Shown here piece by piece: positions 24,918-33,750 of a DNA stretch of 64,000 nucleotides (its first letter is position 1; every line of letters starts with the position of its first letter). Below the pieces are notes generated by a model that was not told where the DNA came from, did not search any database, and saw only the letters and a program-made list of their open reading frames with translations. The position numbers and the translations under genes are program-made. The DNA is taken from positions 868,001-932,000 of the forward strand of contig NZ_CP151274.1 of NCBI RefSeq assembly GCF_051131135.1, read 5' to 3'. Source of the DNA: Thermogladius sp023256015. GTDB taxonomy: Archaea > Thermoproteota > Thermoprotei_A > Sulfolobales > Desulfurococcaceae.

Positions 24918-27900
24918 ATGCGACTCGTCATGAGAGTCTCCTCTATACTATTAGCTCTAATGTTGATCGCTATAATCCCTCTAGCAAATCTAGGAGTCGC
25001 TCAGCAGGTTCAGCCAGGCCCAGCCTCTGACCAGATCACCTTCATAAGGGTCACTATAGACCAGGTTCCTGACGCGATCAAAAACAACCAGATCGACATG
25101 TACTACTACGCTCTGAGACCCCTACAGGCCCAGCAGATACAGCAGAGCGTCCCTAACGCAGTGCTATGGCAGGCGCCGGCTGGTCTAATAGACCTGATAC
25201 TCAACCCAGCACCAGTCTCAGTCATAACGCTCAACGGTACGCTCACTATAAAGCAGGCCGCAGCTGCTCTCGGCGTCCCGCTGGCGGCTATCGTGGGCTT
25301 CGGGACTTCTGGCAACCAGACGATCGTCGAGCTGGGCGCTAACCCCAACACTAGCAGTATCAACCCGTTTGCCTTCAAGCAGATTAGGTGGGCCATGAAC
25401 TACCTGGTCGACAGAGACACTATAGTCTCGCAGATCCTCAAGGGCTTCGGTGTACCGATGTACACCTTCCTGAGCCAGTACGACCCCACCTACACGATAA
25501 TAGCCGACATCGTGGCGAGGTACGAGTTCAGGTACGACCCATCGTATGCTGACAGCCTCATAACCAGCGTCCTGACGTCAGTGGGCGCCCAGAAGATCGG
25601 CGGTGTATGGTACTACGGTGGTAAGCCGATAGCGATAAACTTCATTATCAGAATTGAGGACGAGAGGTACGACATCGGCAACATGGTGGCTACCGACTTA
25701 AAACTGCTAGGCTTCACGGTCAACGTGTTGCCGATGAGGTTCACCGACGCGATCAACACCGTGTACGGCACCGACCCGATGGAATTCGCGTGGCACATCT
25801 ACACGGAGGGCTGGGGTAAGGGCGGCATAACCAGGTGGGATACCGCCTCAATAGCTCAGTTCTCCGCCCCGTGGTTCGGATACATGCCTGGCTGGCAGGA
25901 GCCCACCTTCTGGAACTACCAGAACTCCACGATAGACGACCTCACTCTCAGGATCTACACGGGCAACTTCACCAGCCAGAGCGAGTTCGTACAGCTGTAT
26001 AGGAAGGCAACGGAGATGGCTATACAGGAGTCCGTTAGGGTCTGGATCGCCACCAGGCTAGACACATGGGTGACCACAAACCAGGTGCAGGGCATTACTC
26101 TGGACTTGGGTGCCGGCCTGAGAGGTATATGGAACGTCAGAGAGGCGTTTGTCACCGGTAAACCTGCCCTGACTATAGGCCACTTGTGGGTCTACACATC
26201 GGGCGACGCGTGGAACTACTGGGGTGGGATCGGGAGCGTGTACTACTTCGACCAGATGTACGCCACCTACGACCCGTTGACCTGGAACCACCCGTTCAAC
26301 GGCGAGCCAATACCGTTCAGGACGCCGTACGTCGTGACTACGGCGGGACCCACTGGCAAGCTGGACGTACCATCTAACGCCGTTATGTGGGACGTGAACT
26401 CTAAGAAGTGGGTCCCCGTCCCAAGCGGCACTAAGGCTACTAGCATGGTCGTCTTCGACCTGAGTAAGCTGGTCGGTACTAAATGGCACAACGGTATAAC
26501 GATCACAATGGCCGATGTCGCGGCCACCTGGGCATACGCATTCGACATAACTTACGACCCGAAGTACAGCGCGCTGGAGCCCAGGATTGCGAGCAACCTG
26601 AAACCTACACTAGACATGATCAAGGGCCTGGTCTTCGATGTCCAGAACAAGAGGTTGATCGTCTACATAGACTACTGGTTCTTCGACACCAACTACATAG
26701 CCGGAATGGCGACTCTAGGCATAGTTAACCCGCTCGAGATCCACACCGTGACGTGGCAGCTGGCACTTGACCAGAGGAACCAGACAGGCCTAGTGCTCTA
26801 TCAGAGGAAGGGATACCAGTGGTTCAGCCTAGTCTACCCCGACCACGTGGCTCTGGTGAAGAACGCTCTTGCCACGTACCTTAACAACCAGACAGTCTTT
26901 GCGAAGGCCAACGCTTACGCGGACGGCCTCCTCACGATGGACGAGTGGAACGCCAGGATACAGGCTGACCTGAACTGGATCAACGCCCACGGCCACGCCT
27001 GGATAAGCCAGGGCCCGTTCTACATGGACAAGTTCGATAAAGACGCGCAAACGGCTGTATACAAGGCCTTCAGAGACCCGACCTACCCATTCAAGAAGGG
27101 CGACTGGTACTATGGCAAGCCGATCACGACACTGATAGGCGGCTACACTCTCAGCACCGTTATACCCGGTAAGATACTGCCGGGTAGCCCAGCCAACTTG
27201 ACGGTCGTAGTCAACGGTATACCACCGCTACACTTGGAGTACATACTGAAGGACGCAGCCGGCAACATACTGTCGACGGGCGACGCAACCCAGATCAACC
27301 AGACGGCGTTCCTGATCTCCTTCTCAAGCGACTTCACGATCAACCTGGACTACAAGACTACCTACTACCTGATACTTCTAGCCTATTCTGACATAGTAGC
27401 GATGCCCGACATGAAGAAATTAGAGTTGACCACGGCTTCAACAGCAGAAGCACTCCAGTACATGCAGAGCTTGAACCAGGAGGCGTTGAATAAGCTACAG
27501 AGCGCCCTGAACCAGCAGATATCCAGCGTCTACAACCAGATTAACCAGTTGAACAGCCAGCTAACACAGTTGAACTCTACTCTGACAGCCATGCTAGGGC
27601 AGCAGATCCAGGCCGTTGTAACGGCTCTAACCCAGAACATCAAGACAGTCTCGGACGTGCTGACCAGCCTAGCTAACGCGGTCAACACGACGCAGGCCAC
27701 ACTGACGAACTTCCAGAGCTCGGCAAACAGCCAGTTCTCCTCCATATCCAGCGACCTCTCGAGCATAAAGAGCACACTGGCAAGCATGCAGACGACACTA
27801 CAGGGAGCCGCTTCGGCCAGCGACGTTGAGGCTTTGAAGAGCCAGGTCTCCACGCTGCAGAACCTAGTATACGCCACTCTCGGGCTCGTAGTAGTGACTC

Positions 27901-27938
27901 TAATAGTCAGCGGTATTGGGCTAGCTAGAAAGAAGTAG
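24918..27938 (+). CDS. ABC transporter substrate-binding protein (family 5, peptide/oligosaccharide type) with coiled-coil stalk
   Basis: 1006 residues from the ATG with GTGGTG upstream; the frame extends 22 codons further but through the promoter. A signal peptide covers residues about 8-27 (with no lipobox cysteine). The binding domain spans roughly 35-830 and is larger than the usual 500-600 residues, with family-5 features such as NPFAFKQIRWAMNYLVDRD. Residues about 847-977 are Gln/Leu/Ser-rich heptads (a long coiled coil), followed by a membrane helix and LARKK tail. It is thus tethered by a C-terminal anchor with a spacer, as in crenarchaeal binding proteins. Two permease genes follow; no ATPase gene is nearby. 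Confidence 0.85.
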   Translation: MRLVMRVSSILLALMLIAIIPLANLGVAQQVQPGPASDQITFIRVTIDQVPDAIKNNQIDMYYYALRPLQAQQIQQSVPNAVLWQAPAGLIDLILNPAPVSVITLNGTLTIKQAAAALGVPLAAIVGFGTSGNQTIVELGANPNTSSINPFAFKQIRWAMNYLVDRDTIVSQILKGFGVPMYTFLSQYDPTYTIIADIVARYEFRYDPSYADSLITSVLTSVGAQKIGGVWYYGGKPIAINFIIRIEDERYDIGNMVATDLKLLGFTVNVLPMRFTDAINTVYGTDPMEFAWHIYTEGWGKGGITRWDTASIAQFSAPWFGYMPGWQEPTFWNYQNSTIDDLTLRIYTGNFTSQSEFVQLYRKATEMAIQESVRVWIATRLDTWVTTNQVQGITLDLGAGLRGIWNVREAFVTGKPALTIGHLWVYTSGDAWNYWGGIGSVYYFDQMYATYDPLTWNHPFNGEPIPFRTPYVVTTAGPTGKLDVPSNAVMWDVNSKKWVPVPSGTKATSMVVFDLSKLVGTKWHNGITITMADVAATWAYAFDITYDPKYSALEPRIASNLKPTLDMIKGLVFDVQNKRLIVYIDYWFFDTNYIAGMATLGIVNPLEIHTVTWQLALDQRNQTGLVLYQRKGYQWFSLVYPDHVALVKNALATYLNNQTVFAKANAYADGLLTMDEWNARIQADLNWINAHGHAWISQGPFYMDKFDKDAQTAVYKAFRDPTYPFKKGDWYYGKPITTLIGGYTLSTVIPGKILPGSPANLTVVVNGIPPLHLEYILKDAAGNILSTGDATQINQTAFLISFSSDFTINLDYKTTYYLILLAYSDIVAMPDMKKLELTTASTAEALQYMQSLNQEALNKLQSALNQQISSVYNQINQLNSQLTQLNSTLTAMLGQQIQAVVTALTQNIKTVSDVLTSLANAVNTTQATLTNFQSSANSQFSSISSDLSSIKSTLASMQTTLQGAASASDVEALKSQVSTLQNLVYATLGLVVVTLIVSGIGLARKK

Positions 27939-27961
27939 CTTCCTAATTTTAAACACAAATA

Positions 27962-27967
27962 TTTTTT
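27962..27967 (+). terminator. T-run after the substrate-binding protein gene
   Basis: Six T residues 24 nt after the stop codon. A separate TATA box before the permease gene supports partial termination here. Confidence 0.4.
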
Positions 27968-28000
27968 CGACCCACACTAATACAATCCTGCCCAGAGAAT

Positions 28001-28012
28001 ACATATAAATAC
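28001..28012 (+). promoter_or_regulatory. TATA box of the permease pair
   Basis: ACATATAAATAC lies 33-44 nt before the GTG at 28045. The permeases may thus be expressed from their own promoter in addition to read-through. Confidence 0.5.
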
Positions 28013-28044
28013 TCCTTCTAATTCCCTTTATTAGCGGTACGAGT

Positions 28045-29157
28045 GTGAGGACTATGCCGGGCACCGGTAGAGTAATATTAAGGAGAGCAATACTACTAAC
28101 TTTAGCCTTCATACTCATAGTGATACTAACGGCCGGCATACTCGAGGGCACTGGTTTCGCGCAAAAAATATACGAGGCTCTTGTTACGCAAAACGTGCAG
28201 TCCGATGTCCAGATATACGCTAGGACGCACCCGGGCGCGTCACCGTCCGATATCCAGAACTTCAAGAACCAGATGACGAAGTACTGGATGGAGTACTACG
28301 GCCTCATAGACGCCAACGGCAATCCCGTCCCGCCCTACATTAGGATGTGGAAGCTGGTCTTCAACAGCCTCAAGTTCGACTTCGGCTATACTAACCAGGA
28401 GGGCATAACCGGGTTGATAGGTAGGCTGCCGCCTCAGCCCGTTATAACCGTGATAGCGGGCGTCTTACCGAGGACCATCCTAATGGCCACCGTGGCCGAG
28501 CTCGTATGTGCTCTAATAGCTCTACCTCTAGCTCCAAGGATAGCCTATAAACACGGCTCCTTGTGGGACAGGCTCATAGTTAGCTACGCGGCGCTCTTCA
28601 ACGCCGTCCCGGTCTGGTGGCTGGCTATGATCCTTCTCTCGGTCTTCGGTTACACGCTCAGGATCTTTCCGACCAACTACAGAGCCTTGATGACGTACAT
28701 AAACACGTTCTGGAGCAATCCGCTGGTCAACACGCTCTACATATCATGGTACGCGACGCTCCCAGTCATAACACTGGTCATAGCGTTCCTAAGCACCTGG
28801 TTGTACTCGATCAGGGCCATGGTACTGCGAATCGTGCGAGAGGACTACGTCATGGTGGCCAAGGCGAAGGGGCTGCCTGAAAAGGACATAGCCAGAAGGT
28901 ATATCGTGAGGGTCATGGCCCCGCCCATAGTGACGTACGTGATACTGGCCCTCGCGGGCTCCCTAGGCGGGCTGATAATAACGGAGTCCGTCTTCGACTG
29001 GCCTGGCATGGGTACACTGACGTACTACGCCATCACAACAGGCGACGTTAACACCGTGATGGGCGTCTTCTTCATCCTAGTGTTAGTATACATATTGGCA
29101 AGGCTGCTACTAGAAGTACTGTACATCATCCTAGACCCGAGAGTCAGGTACAGGTAG
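28045..29157 (+). CDS. ABC transporter permease, DppB/OppB type
   Basis: 370 residues. The first membrane helix (about 12-32) is followed by an external loop of about 90 residues, then five more helices. The cytoplasmic EAA-like coupling motif is seen around residues 270-290 (REDYVMVAKAKGLPEKDIAR), and the C-terminus ends DPRVRYR as in DppB proteins. It forms half of the channel for the preceding binding protein. The GTG at 28045 is used; an ATG three codons later is an alternative. The partner permease starts 12 nt downstream. Confidence 0.9.
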   Translation: MRTMPGTGRVILRRAILLTLAFILIVILTAGILEGTGFAQKIYEALVTQNVQSDVQIYARTHPGASPSDIQNFKNQMTKYWMEYYGLIDANGNPVPPYIRMWKLVFNSLKFDFGYTNQEGITGLIGRLPPQPVITVIAGVLPRTILMATVAELVCALIALPLAPRIAYKHGSLWDRLIVSYAALFNAVPVWWLAMILLSVFGYTLRIFPTNYRALMTYINTFWSNPLVNTLYISWYATLPVITLVIAFLSTWLYSIRAMVLRIVREDYVMVAKAKGLPEKDIARRYIVRVMAPPIVTYVILALAGSLGGLIITESVFDWPGMGTLTYYAITTGDVNTVMGVFFILVLVYILARLLLEVLYIILDPRVRYR

Positions 29158-29169
29158 GGTGGGGTAGCT

Positions 29170-31083
29170 ATGGCGGTCCAGCAACCATCTCTAACCACGT
29201 TAATAAGGCAGAAGTTCGTCAAGCCGCTGTGGGGCGGCCTCAAAGAGGTCTGGAGTTTCGGCACGGGTAAAGTAGGGCTCGCTCTACTCTTCGTACTCGT
29301 CGGGGTATCCGCGGTAGCGACCGTTACAATGCCCTCTAACTTGCTTGCCATGTGGGAGAGCCCGTCCTTCTGGGACGAGAACCCCATGCTAGTCCCTCCA
29401 GCATGGGTCGCCTACCTGGGCCAGCCGGTTGCTCCACAGAGCGTCAACGTTTTAACTAGGCCCACTACGTCTATGGAGCAAGCCGGGTTCATGTACTACG
29501 TATACACGGTCAAGTACACGTTGACACAGCCACAGTACCCGCAAGACATACTCGCTAAAGTACAGGGTGTTGCCGTGTTCAACGTCCAGGTAAACGGGAC
29601 CTCAAAGGTGGTCTCCCCGACAATAGTCCTCAAACTGACGAGGCCAGACAACCTGACGTTTACTCTGACAACCTCGACCCCGACCGTTAGCAACATAACA
29701 GGGCTCTACGTGACAACAGACGTGAAGTTGACGACGACAAACTACGGTGGAATAGCTGAGGCCCTCGGGTCGAAGTACATAAACGAGACGCAGCTATCCA
29801 GCGTTATAGGGAATAACGCGACCCTGCTGTCCGTTGTGAGGCTCGGGATAATCAACAACATCGTGACTTTGATGAGGAGCTTCCCGCAGTTCTACATATT
29901 CGGGAAGCTCAAGGTAACCGTGACTCTCGGAAACGTGTCCTCTGACCTGTTACCGATATACCACCAGGTAGAGACAGTCGCGAACAGCGTAACTCCCGGC
30001 GCACCTGGCTCTGACTTGGTCAAGGAAAGCCTCAGCAGAGCCCTCTCAGAGCTGAGGTCGGCGCTGGCCTCGAGGACCCCCTCCGAGATGGTACCACACC
30101 TATACGCCGCGCTCGGCAACTTGACTCAGGCCTACGCCCTCTCGGTCGCCTACAACACTCTCACCCCAGACCAGTCGAATGCCCTGTCCTCCGCGATGAC
30201 GTCGCTCTCGAAAGTTATAAACGACTTCGAGACGACTACAAAGTACTACAACATCGAAATACAGACGCAGCCGCTTACGGGGACGTACACTGCAGACGTC
30301 ATTGTGTCTTACTCCACGGAGGCCCCGCTGTCACAGCTGCCAGGGCTACCTGTTAAGACCGTGCGTGTTATATTCAAGGGCTCGGCTTTCGGACTGCTAG
30401 GCACGGACGACATCGGCAGAGACTTAGCGGTCATACTGTTCTACGGGTTCCCCGTTGCCATGGCGATAGGCTTGACAGCGGCCGTGGCGACAACACTAAT
30501 AGGGCTGATACTGGGCGTCATAAGCGGATACTACGGAGGCTACGTCGACGAGGCGATCCAGAGGACCGTTGACGTCATAGGTAACATACCGCTCCTGCCG
30601 ATCCTTATACTGCTGGGTCAGATCGCGTTGTTGGTGTTCGTCAACAACCCGTTCATGGTTCTGATGACTATAATCACGGTCCTGATAGTCTTCGGCTGGG
30701 GAGGCCTCACGATAACCGTCAGAACTATGACCCTGAGCATCAAGGAGGAGCCGTACATTGAGGCCGCGCTAGCGCTTGGCGCGAGCAACAGCAGGGTGAT
30801 CCTCAAGCACATACTACCGCAGGTAGCAGCCTACGGTGTAGCCTCCATGGTGTTCTCGGTGCCATCGGCCATACTAACCGAGGCGGGCCTAAGCGTGCTG
30901 GGTATAAGGTCGGGGTACCCCACGTGGGGTGCGGTACTCAGTAGAGCAAGGGACTCCAACAGGTACGACGTGTGGTGGTGGATCCTACCTCCGGGCATCC
31001 TGATCTCGATAACGAGCCTGGCCTTCGTGTTGGTGGGTCTAGCAATCGAGAGGATCGTTGAGCCGAGGCTGAGGACGCTATAG
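29170..31083 (+). CDS. ABC transporter permease, DppC/OppC type, with very large external insert
   Basis: 637 residues, about twice the normal ~300. After a first membrane helix at about 36-57 there is a ~350-residue extracytoplasmic region (about 60-410), rich in Asn-X-Ser/Thr, strands and a helical segment near 270-345. The canonical DppC core follows: GTDDIGRD at about 411-418, then five helices. The coupling loop carries EAALALGASNSR at about 529-540 and the C-terminus reads IERIVEPRLRTL. The ATG has GGTGGGG upstream. The insert may dock the stalked binding protein; this is inference. No ATPase genes follow, so the energy-coupling subunits must be encoded elsewhere or shared. Confidence 0.9.
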   Translation: MAVQQPSLTTLIRQKFVKPLWGGLKEVWSFGTGKVGLALLFVLVGVSAVATVTMPSNLLAMWESPSFWDENPMLVPPAWVAYLGQPVAPQSVNVLTRPTTSMEQAGFMYYVYTVKYTLTQPQYPQDILAKVQGVAVFNVQVNGTSKVVSPTIVLKLTRPDNLTFTLTTSTPTVSNITGLYVTTDVKLTTTNYGGIAEALGSKYINETQLSSVIGNNATLLSVVRLGIINNIVTLMRSFPQFYIFGKLKVTVTLGNVSSDLLPIYHQVETVANSVTPGAPGSDLVKESLSRALSELRSALASRTPSEMVPHLYAALGNLTQAYALSVAYNTLTPDQSNALSSAMTSLSKVINDFETTTKYYNIEIQTQPLTGTYTADVIVSYSTEAPLSQLPGLPVKTVRVIFKGSAFGLLGTDDIGRDLAVILFYGFPVAMAIGLTAAVATTLIGLILGVISGYYGGYVDEAIQRTVDVIGNIPLLPILILLGQIALLVFVNNPFMVLMTIITVLIVFGWGGLTITVRTMTLSIKEEPYIEAALALGASNSRVILKHILPQVAAYGVASMVFSVPSAILTEAGLSVLGIRSGYPTWGAVLSRARDSNRYDVWWWILPPGILISITSLAFVLVGLAIERIVEPRLRTL

Positions 31084-31422
31084 AGGGCGTAAAGCAAGCA
31101 CTTTTCGCGATAGCGTTTTTAACGTGCTCGTAGGACACAAAGTCGACCACTACTCGCTTTCTCATATTTGCTATAATCGCGCAAAGTTATCTGTTATTCA
31201 AATACTCGAGACCCTCGCCGAATACCACTAAGTGGTAGCCTCTTGCTCTCTGGTGTGGTTTCAGCCTGGTAAGTTCTCTTCACCCGTCTAACCGGGAGTA
31301 ACTCATCATCCTAGCAGGGAATAGATCCAGTCTCGGTGTTTTATGCTCTAAGTTCGAGGAACCAGCAAAAACACCTCTAGGTGTTGTAGCCGTAGCGATT
31401 TAGAGCGGCTCTAATAGCCGGC
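31084..31422. other. Gene-free region with candidate sRNA and two palindromes
   Basis: These 339 bases hold no convincing protein gene. They contain a candidate minus-strand C/D box sRNA (about 31257-31315), a perfect inverted repeat TACCACT-A-AGTGGTA (31223-31237), and a second inverted repeat AACACCT-CT-AGGTGTT (31370-31385). Base composition is lower in G+C than the flanking genes. Confidence 0.5.
31257..31315 (-). ncRNA. Candidate C/D box guide sRNA
   Basis: On the minus strand: C box ATGATGA (complement of 31303-31309), 12-nt guide GTTACTCCCGGT, D'-like TAGA, 3-nt spacer, C' GTGAAGA, 12-nt guide GAACTTACCAGG and D box CTGA (complement of 31261-31264). The two guides are exactly 12 nt, and C' is the same GTGAAGA as in the candidate at 22281-22344. 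The D-guide would pair with CCTGGTAAGTTC and the D'-guide with ACCGGGAGTAAC. The terminal stem is weak. Confidence 0.45.
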
Positions 31423-31695
31423 TTAACTAGACGCCCCCGACTTCTCTTGTTCTAGCTTCTTTAGTTCCTCCTCTATCTCCTTCTCTATCTCCTCAATTGG
31501 CTTAGGAGGCGGTGTGGTGGCTAGTGTGTAGCCGATCCAAGCCAGTATTCCGAACACGCCTAAGACAGCTATCATCGCTGTTAACTGGAGTAGTTGCACC
31601 CAGTAGGGGGTCATGAACAGTATGTAGCCGTAGGCTACTATGACTACGATGCTCACAACGACTAGACCCCAACCCACCATTTGATCCCTGTTCAT
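31423..31695 (-). CDS. Small two-helix membrane protein with acidic/basic coiled tail
   Basis: 90 residues; ATG preceded by GGGGGTT. Two membrane helices (about 8-28 and 36-58) are followed by a Pro-rich turn (TTPPPKP) and a charged helix of alternating Glu/Lys residues likely to form a coiled coil in the cytoplasm. The family is not recognised, although similar small proteins occur in other crenarchaea from memory. It is the only gene in its short transcription unit. Confidence 0.55.
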   Translation of the reverse strand: MNRDQMVGWGLVVVSIVVIVAYGYILFMTPYWVQLLQLTAMIAVLGVFGILAWIGYTLATTPPPKPIEEIEKEIEEELKKLEQEKSGASS

Positions 31696-31766
31696 TGGTA
31701 ACCCCCATATTCAGAAAGTATCTCAAGGGATAAAAACGTGTTGTTGGAGCAGATAACTTCCACGAC

Positions 31767-32681
31767 TCAGTCGTGACAGTACTGCGATATCCTCCTCAGC
31801 AACCTAACCTCCATTCTTTTCATGTAGAACACCGAGAGCGCTAGGGAGAAGCTCACGATACCTGTTGTCGTGAATATGGCCCCTACTAAGGCCCTAATGT
31901 GGTGTATGACACCTGTTAGAACGTACTTAAGGAACACGTAGAAGTCGAAGTACAGTCCCGGTATTAGGGTCAGGGCTCCGAGTAAGAGCACGGTGAAAGT
32001 TGGGTTGTACCTCCACGTTAGCAACAACATGCTTAAGAGTATCGTGAAGCCGTGCCTAACACCGAGTTTCTTCTCGCCCACTCTCTTCCTGTACTTGATG
32101 GGGACCTCGGCTACTTTATAGCCTGTCGAGAGGGTGTGGGACAAGATCTCGGCTTCTACGCTGAAGTCCTTGAACTCGAACTCGACCTCGTCTAGGACAC
32201 GCTTCCTCACCGCGTACATGCCGCTCAGCGCGTCGCTAAGTTTTACGCCGTAAAAGACGTTGAACAGGCTGGTCAGGAACCAGTTGCCGAACCTATATAC
32301 TACGCTCTGGGCCCTTTTCTCGATTTGTTTCCTGGCTCCAATGACTAGGTCGTAACCCTCATTGATCTTTTTTATTAAGTCTTGGATGTGCTCGGCTGGG
32401 TAAGTGTAGTCGCCGTCCATGACTACAACGACGCTACCGTTTACGTACTTTAGGCCGGACTTTATGGCGTCTGCCTTACCACGCCCTTCTTGTCGAACCA
32501 CTCTCACTCCTAAACTCCTCGCGACCTCGGGTGTACCGTCCGTCGAGCCCCCGTCTACGACGAGAACCCTGGCTGGGTCGTATCCCAACTCGATTACCTC
32601 TCTAAGCGTTTTCTCCAGCCCCTCTCTTTCGTTCAGCACGGGGATGAGGATGGCGAAGTCCGTCGAGACGCTATTGCCCAA
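31767..32681 (-). CDS. Family 2 glycosyltransferase, dolichyl-phosphate sugar synthase type
   Basis: 304 residues from the TTG at 32681, which has AAGGTG 9 nt upstream and immediately precedes the conserved strand; an open frame continues upstream to the divergent gene. The GT-A domain shows FAILIPVLNEREGLEKTL, VVDGGSTDGT and the metal-binding VVMDGDYTYP, then GKADAIKSGL and KLSDALSGMYAVR. Two or three C-terminal membrane helices follow (about 215-285). This pattern fits polyprenyl-phosphate mannose or glucose synthases that supply sugar for protein N-glycosylation, consistent with the many glycosylation sequons in nearby surface proteins. Confidence 0.85.
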   Translation of the reverse strand: MGNSVSTDFAILIPVLNEREGLEKTLREVIELGYDPARVLVVDGGSTDGTPEVARSLGVRVVRQEGRGKADAIKSGLKYVNGSVVVVMDGDYTYPAEHIQDLIKKINEGYDLVIGARKQIEKRAQSVVYRFGNWFLTSLFNVFYGVKLSDALSGMYAVRKRVLDEVEFEFKDFSVEAEILSHTLSTGYKVAEVPIKYRKRVGEKKLGVRHGFTILLSMLLLTWRYNPTFTVLLLGALTLIPGLYFDFYVFLKYVLTGVIHHIRALVGAIFTTTGIVSFSLALSVFYMKRMEVRLLRRISQYCHD

Positions 32682-32757
32682 ACTAGGCAGCACCTTGATA
32701 AGTCTATCAACATTTATGTAAAAAAAAGTTAGTGCCTTGAGCCTAGGTGTTGTCACA

Positions 32758-33750
32758 GTGAAGTGCCACTACTGCGACAGGGAAGCCGTTGTGAGGTTGC
32801 CCTACGCCAAGCTCAACCTCTGCAGGGAGCATTTCGCGGAGTACCTTCTACGCAAGCTCGAGAGGAGCGTGGAGAGGTACAAGATGTTCGGTAAAGGTAG
32901 CAAGGTGGTCGTGGGCGTTTCCGGCGGGAAAGACAGCGTAACCCTCACCAAGCTTCTTTCCGAGTCCGGTCTCGCGAAAATGCTAGTCGTCCACGTGAAC
33001 CTGTCCATAGGAGAGTACTCCAGGATATCCGTGGAGACGGTGAGAAGGTTCAGTGTAGAGCACGGTCTAGACTACCTCATCGTAGACCTCTCCGATTACG
33101 GTATCGGCATCCCCGAGCTCGTCGCGAAGACTAGAAGAAGCCCTTGCAGCGTGTGCGGCATGGTGAAGAGGTACGTACTGAACGCGCTCACCTTGGACTT
33201 GGGTTACGATGCGCTGGCTACCGCTCACCACGCAGACGACATGGCCGTGTACATAGTGAAGAGCTTCCTGCTACAGGACTACGACCAGCTCTACAAGATC
33301 TCCCCCGTTAACAACGAGGTGCCGGGGCTCGCCGCTAGAAAAATCAAGCCACTCTACGAGTTCTACGAGTTTGAGATCGAGAGCTTTGCGAGGCTGTACG
33401 GGTTACCGTTCGTGAGCGTAAAGTGCCCGTTCAAGCACGTGGGTTGGCTCGAGCGCTACGTTAGAGAACTGCTCGACAGGGCCGAGGAGGAGTCCCCCGG
33501 CTTCAAGATCTCGCTACTCAGGTCTCACGCTAGGAGAACGATGTCTATGAGGTCGGCAGAGCAAACCAATCCGAAGGCCTGTGCTAGTTGTGGCCTCATA
33601 AGTAGCGGAACCGAGTGCTCGTTTTGCAGGTTTACGAGGAGAGCCCTGGGTCAGCCGATGGGGCTCGTGGTTAGAAGATGGATTATCGAAAAGACCGCGG
33701 CGGGCGGGACGCGTAAGGTAACCGGCACCCCGCCTAGCTCGGTAGGCTAG
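32758..33750 (+). CDS. tRNA 2-thiolation ATPase, TtuA/TtcA/CTU1 family
   Basis: 330 residues from GTG at 32758, with AGGTG 8 nt upstream; seven further in-frame codons upstream are less likely. The PP-loop motif GVSGGKDSV lies at about 51-59. An N-terminal zinc finger starts CHYCDREAVVRL, with its second pair near residue 22. A central RSPCSVCG and C-terminal CASCG...CSFC provide further cysteines for zinc and probably an Fe-S cluster, as in TtuA. It adenylates and thiolates uridine or cytidine in tRNA, which stabilises tRNA at high temperature. Convergent overlap of 17 nt with the next gene. Confidence 0.85.
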   Translation: MKCHYCDREAVVRLPYAKLNLCREHFAEYLLRKLERSVERYKMFGKGSKVVVGVSGGKDSVTLTKLLSESGLAKMLVVHVNLSIGEYSRISVETVRRFSVEHGLDYLIVDLSDYGIGIPELVAKTRRSPCSVCGMVKRYVLNALTLDLGYDALATAHHADDMAVYIVKSFLLQDYDQLYKISPVNNEVPGLAARKIKPLYEFYEFEIESFARLYGLPFVSVKCPFKHVGWLERYVRELLDRAEEESPGFKISLLRSHARRTMSMRSAEQTNPKACASCGLISSGTECSFCRFTRRALGQPMGLVVRRWIIEKTAAGGTRKVTGTPPSSVG

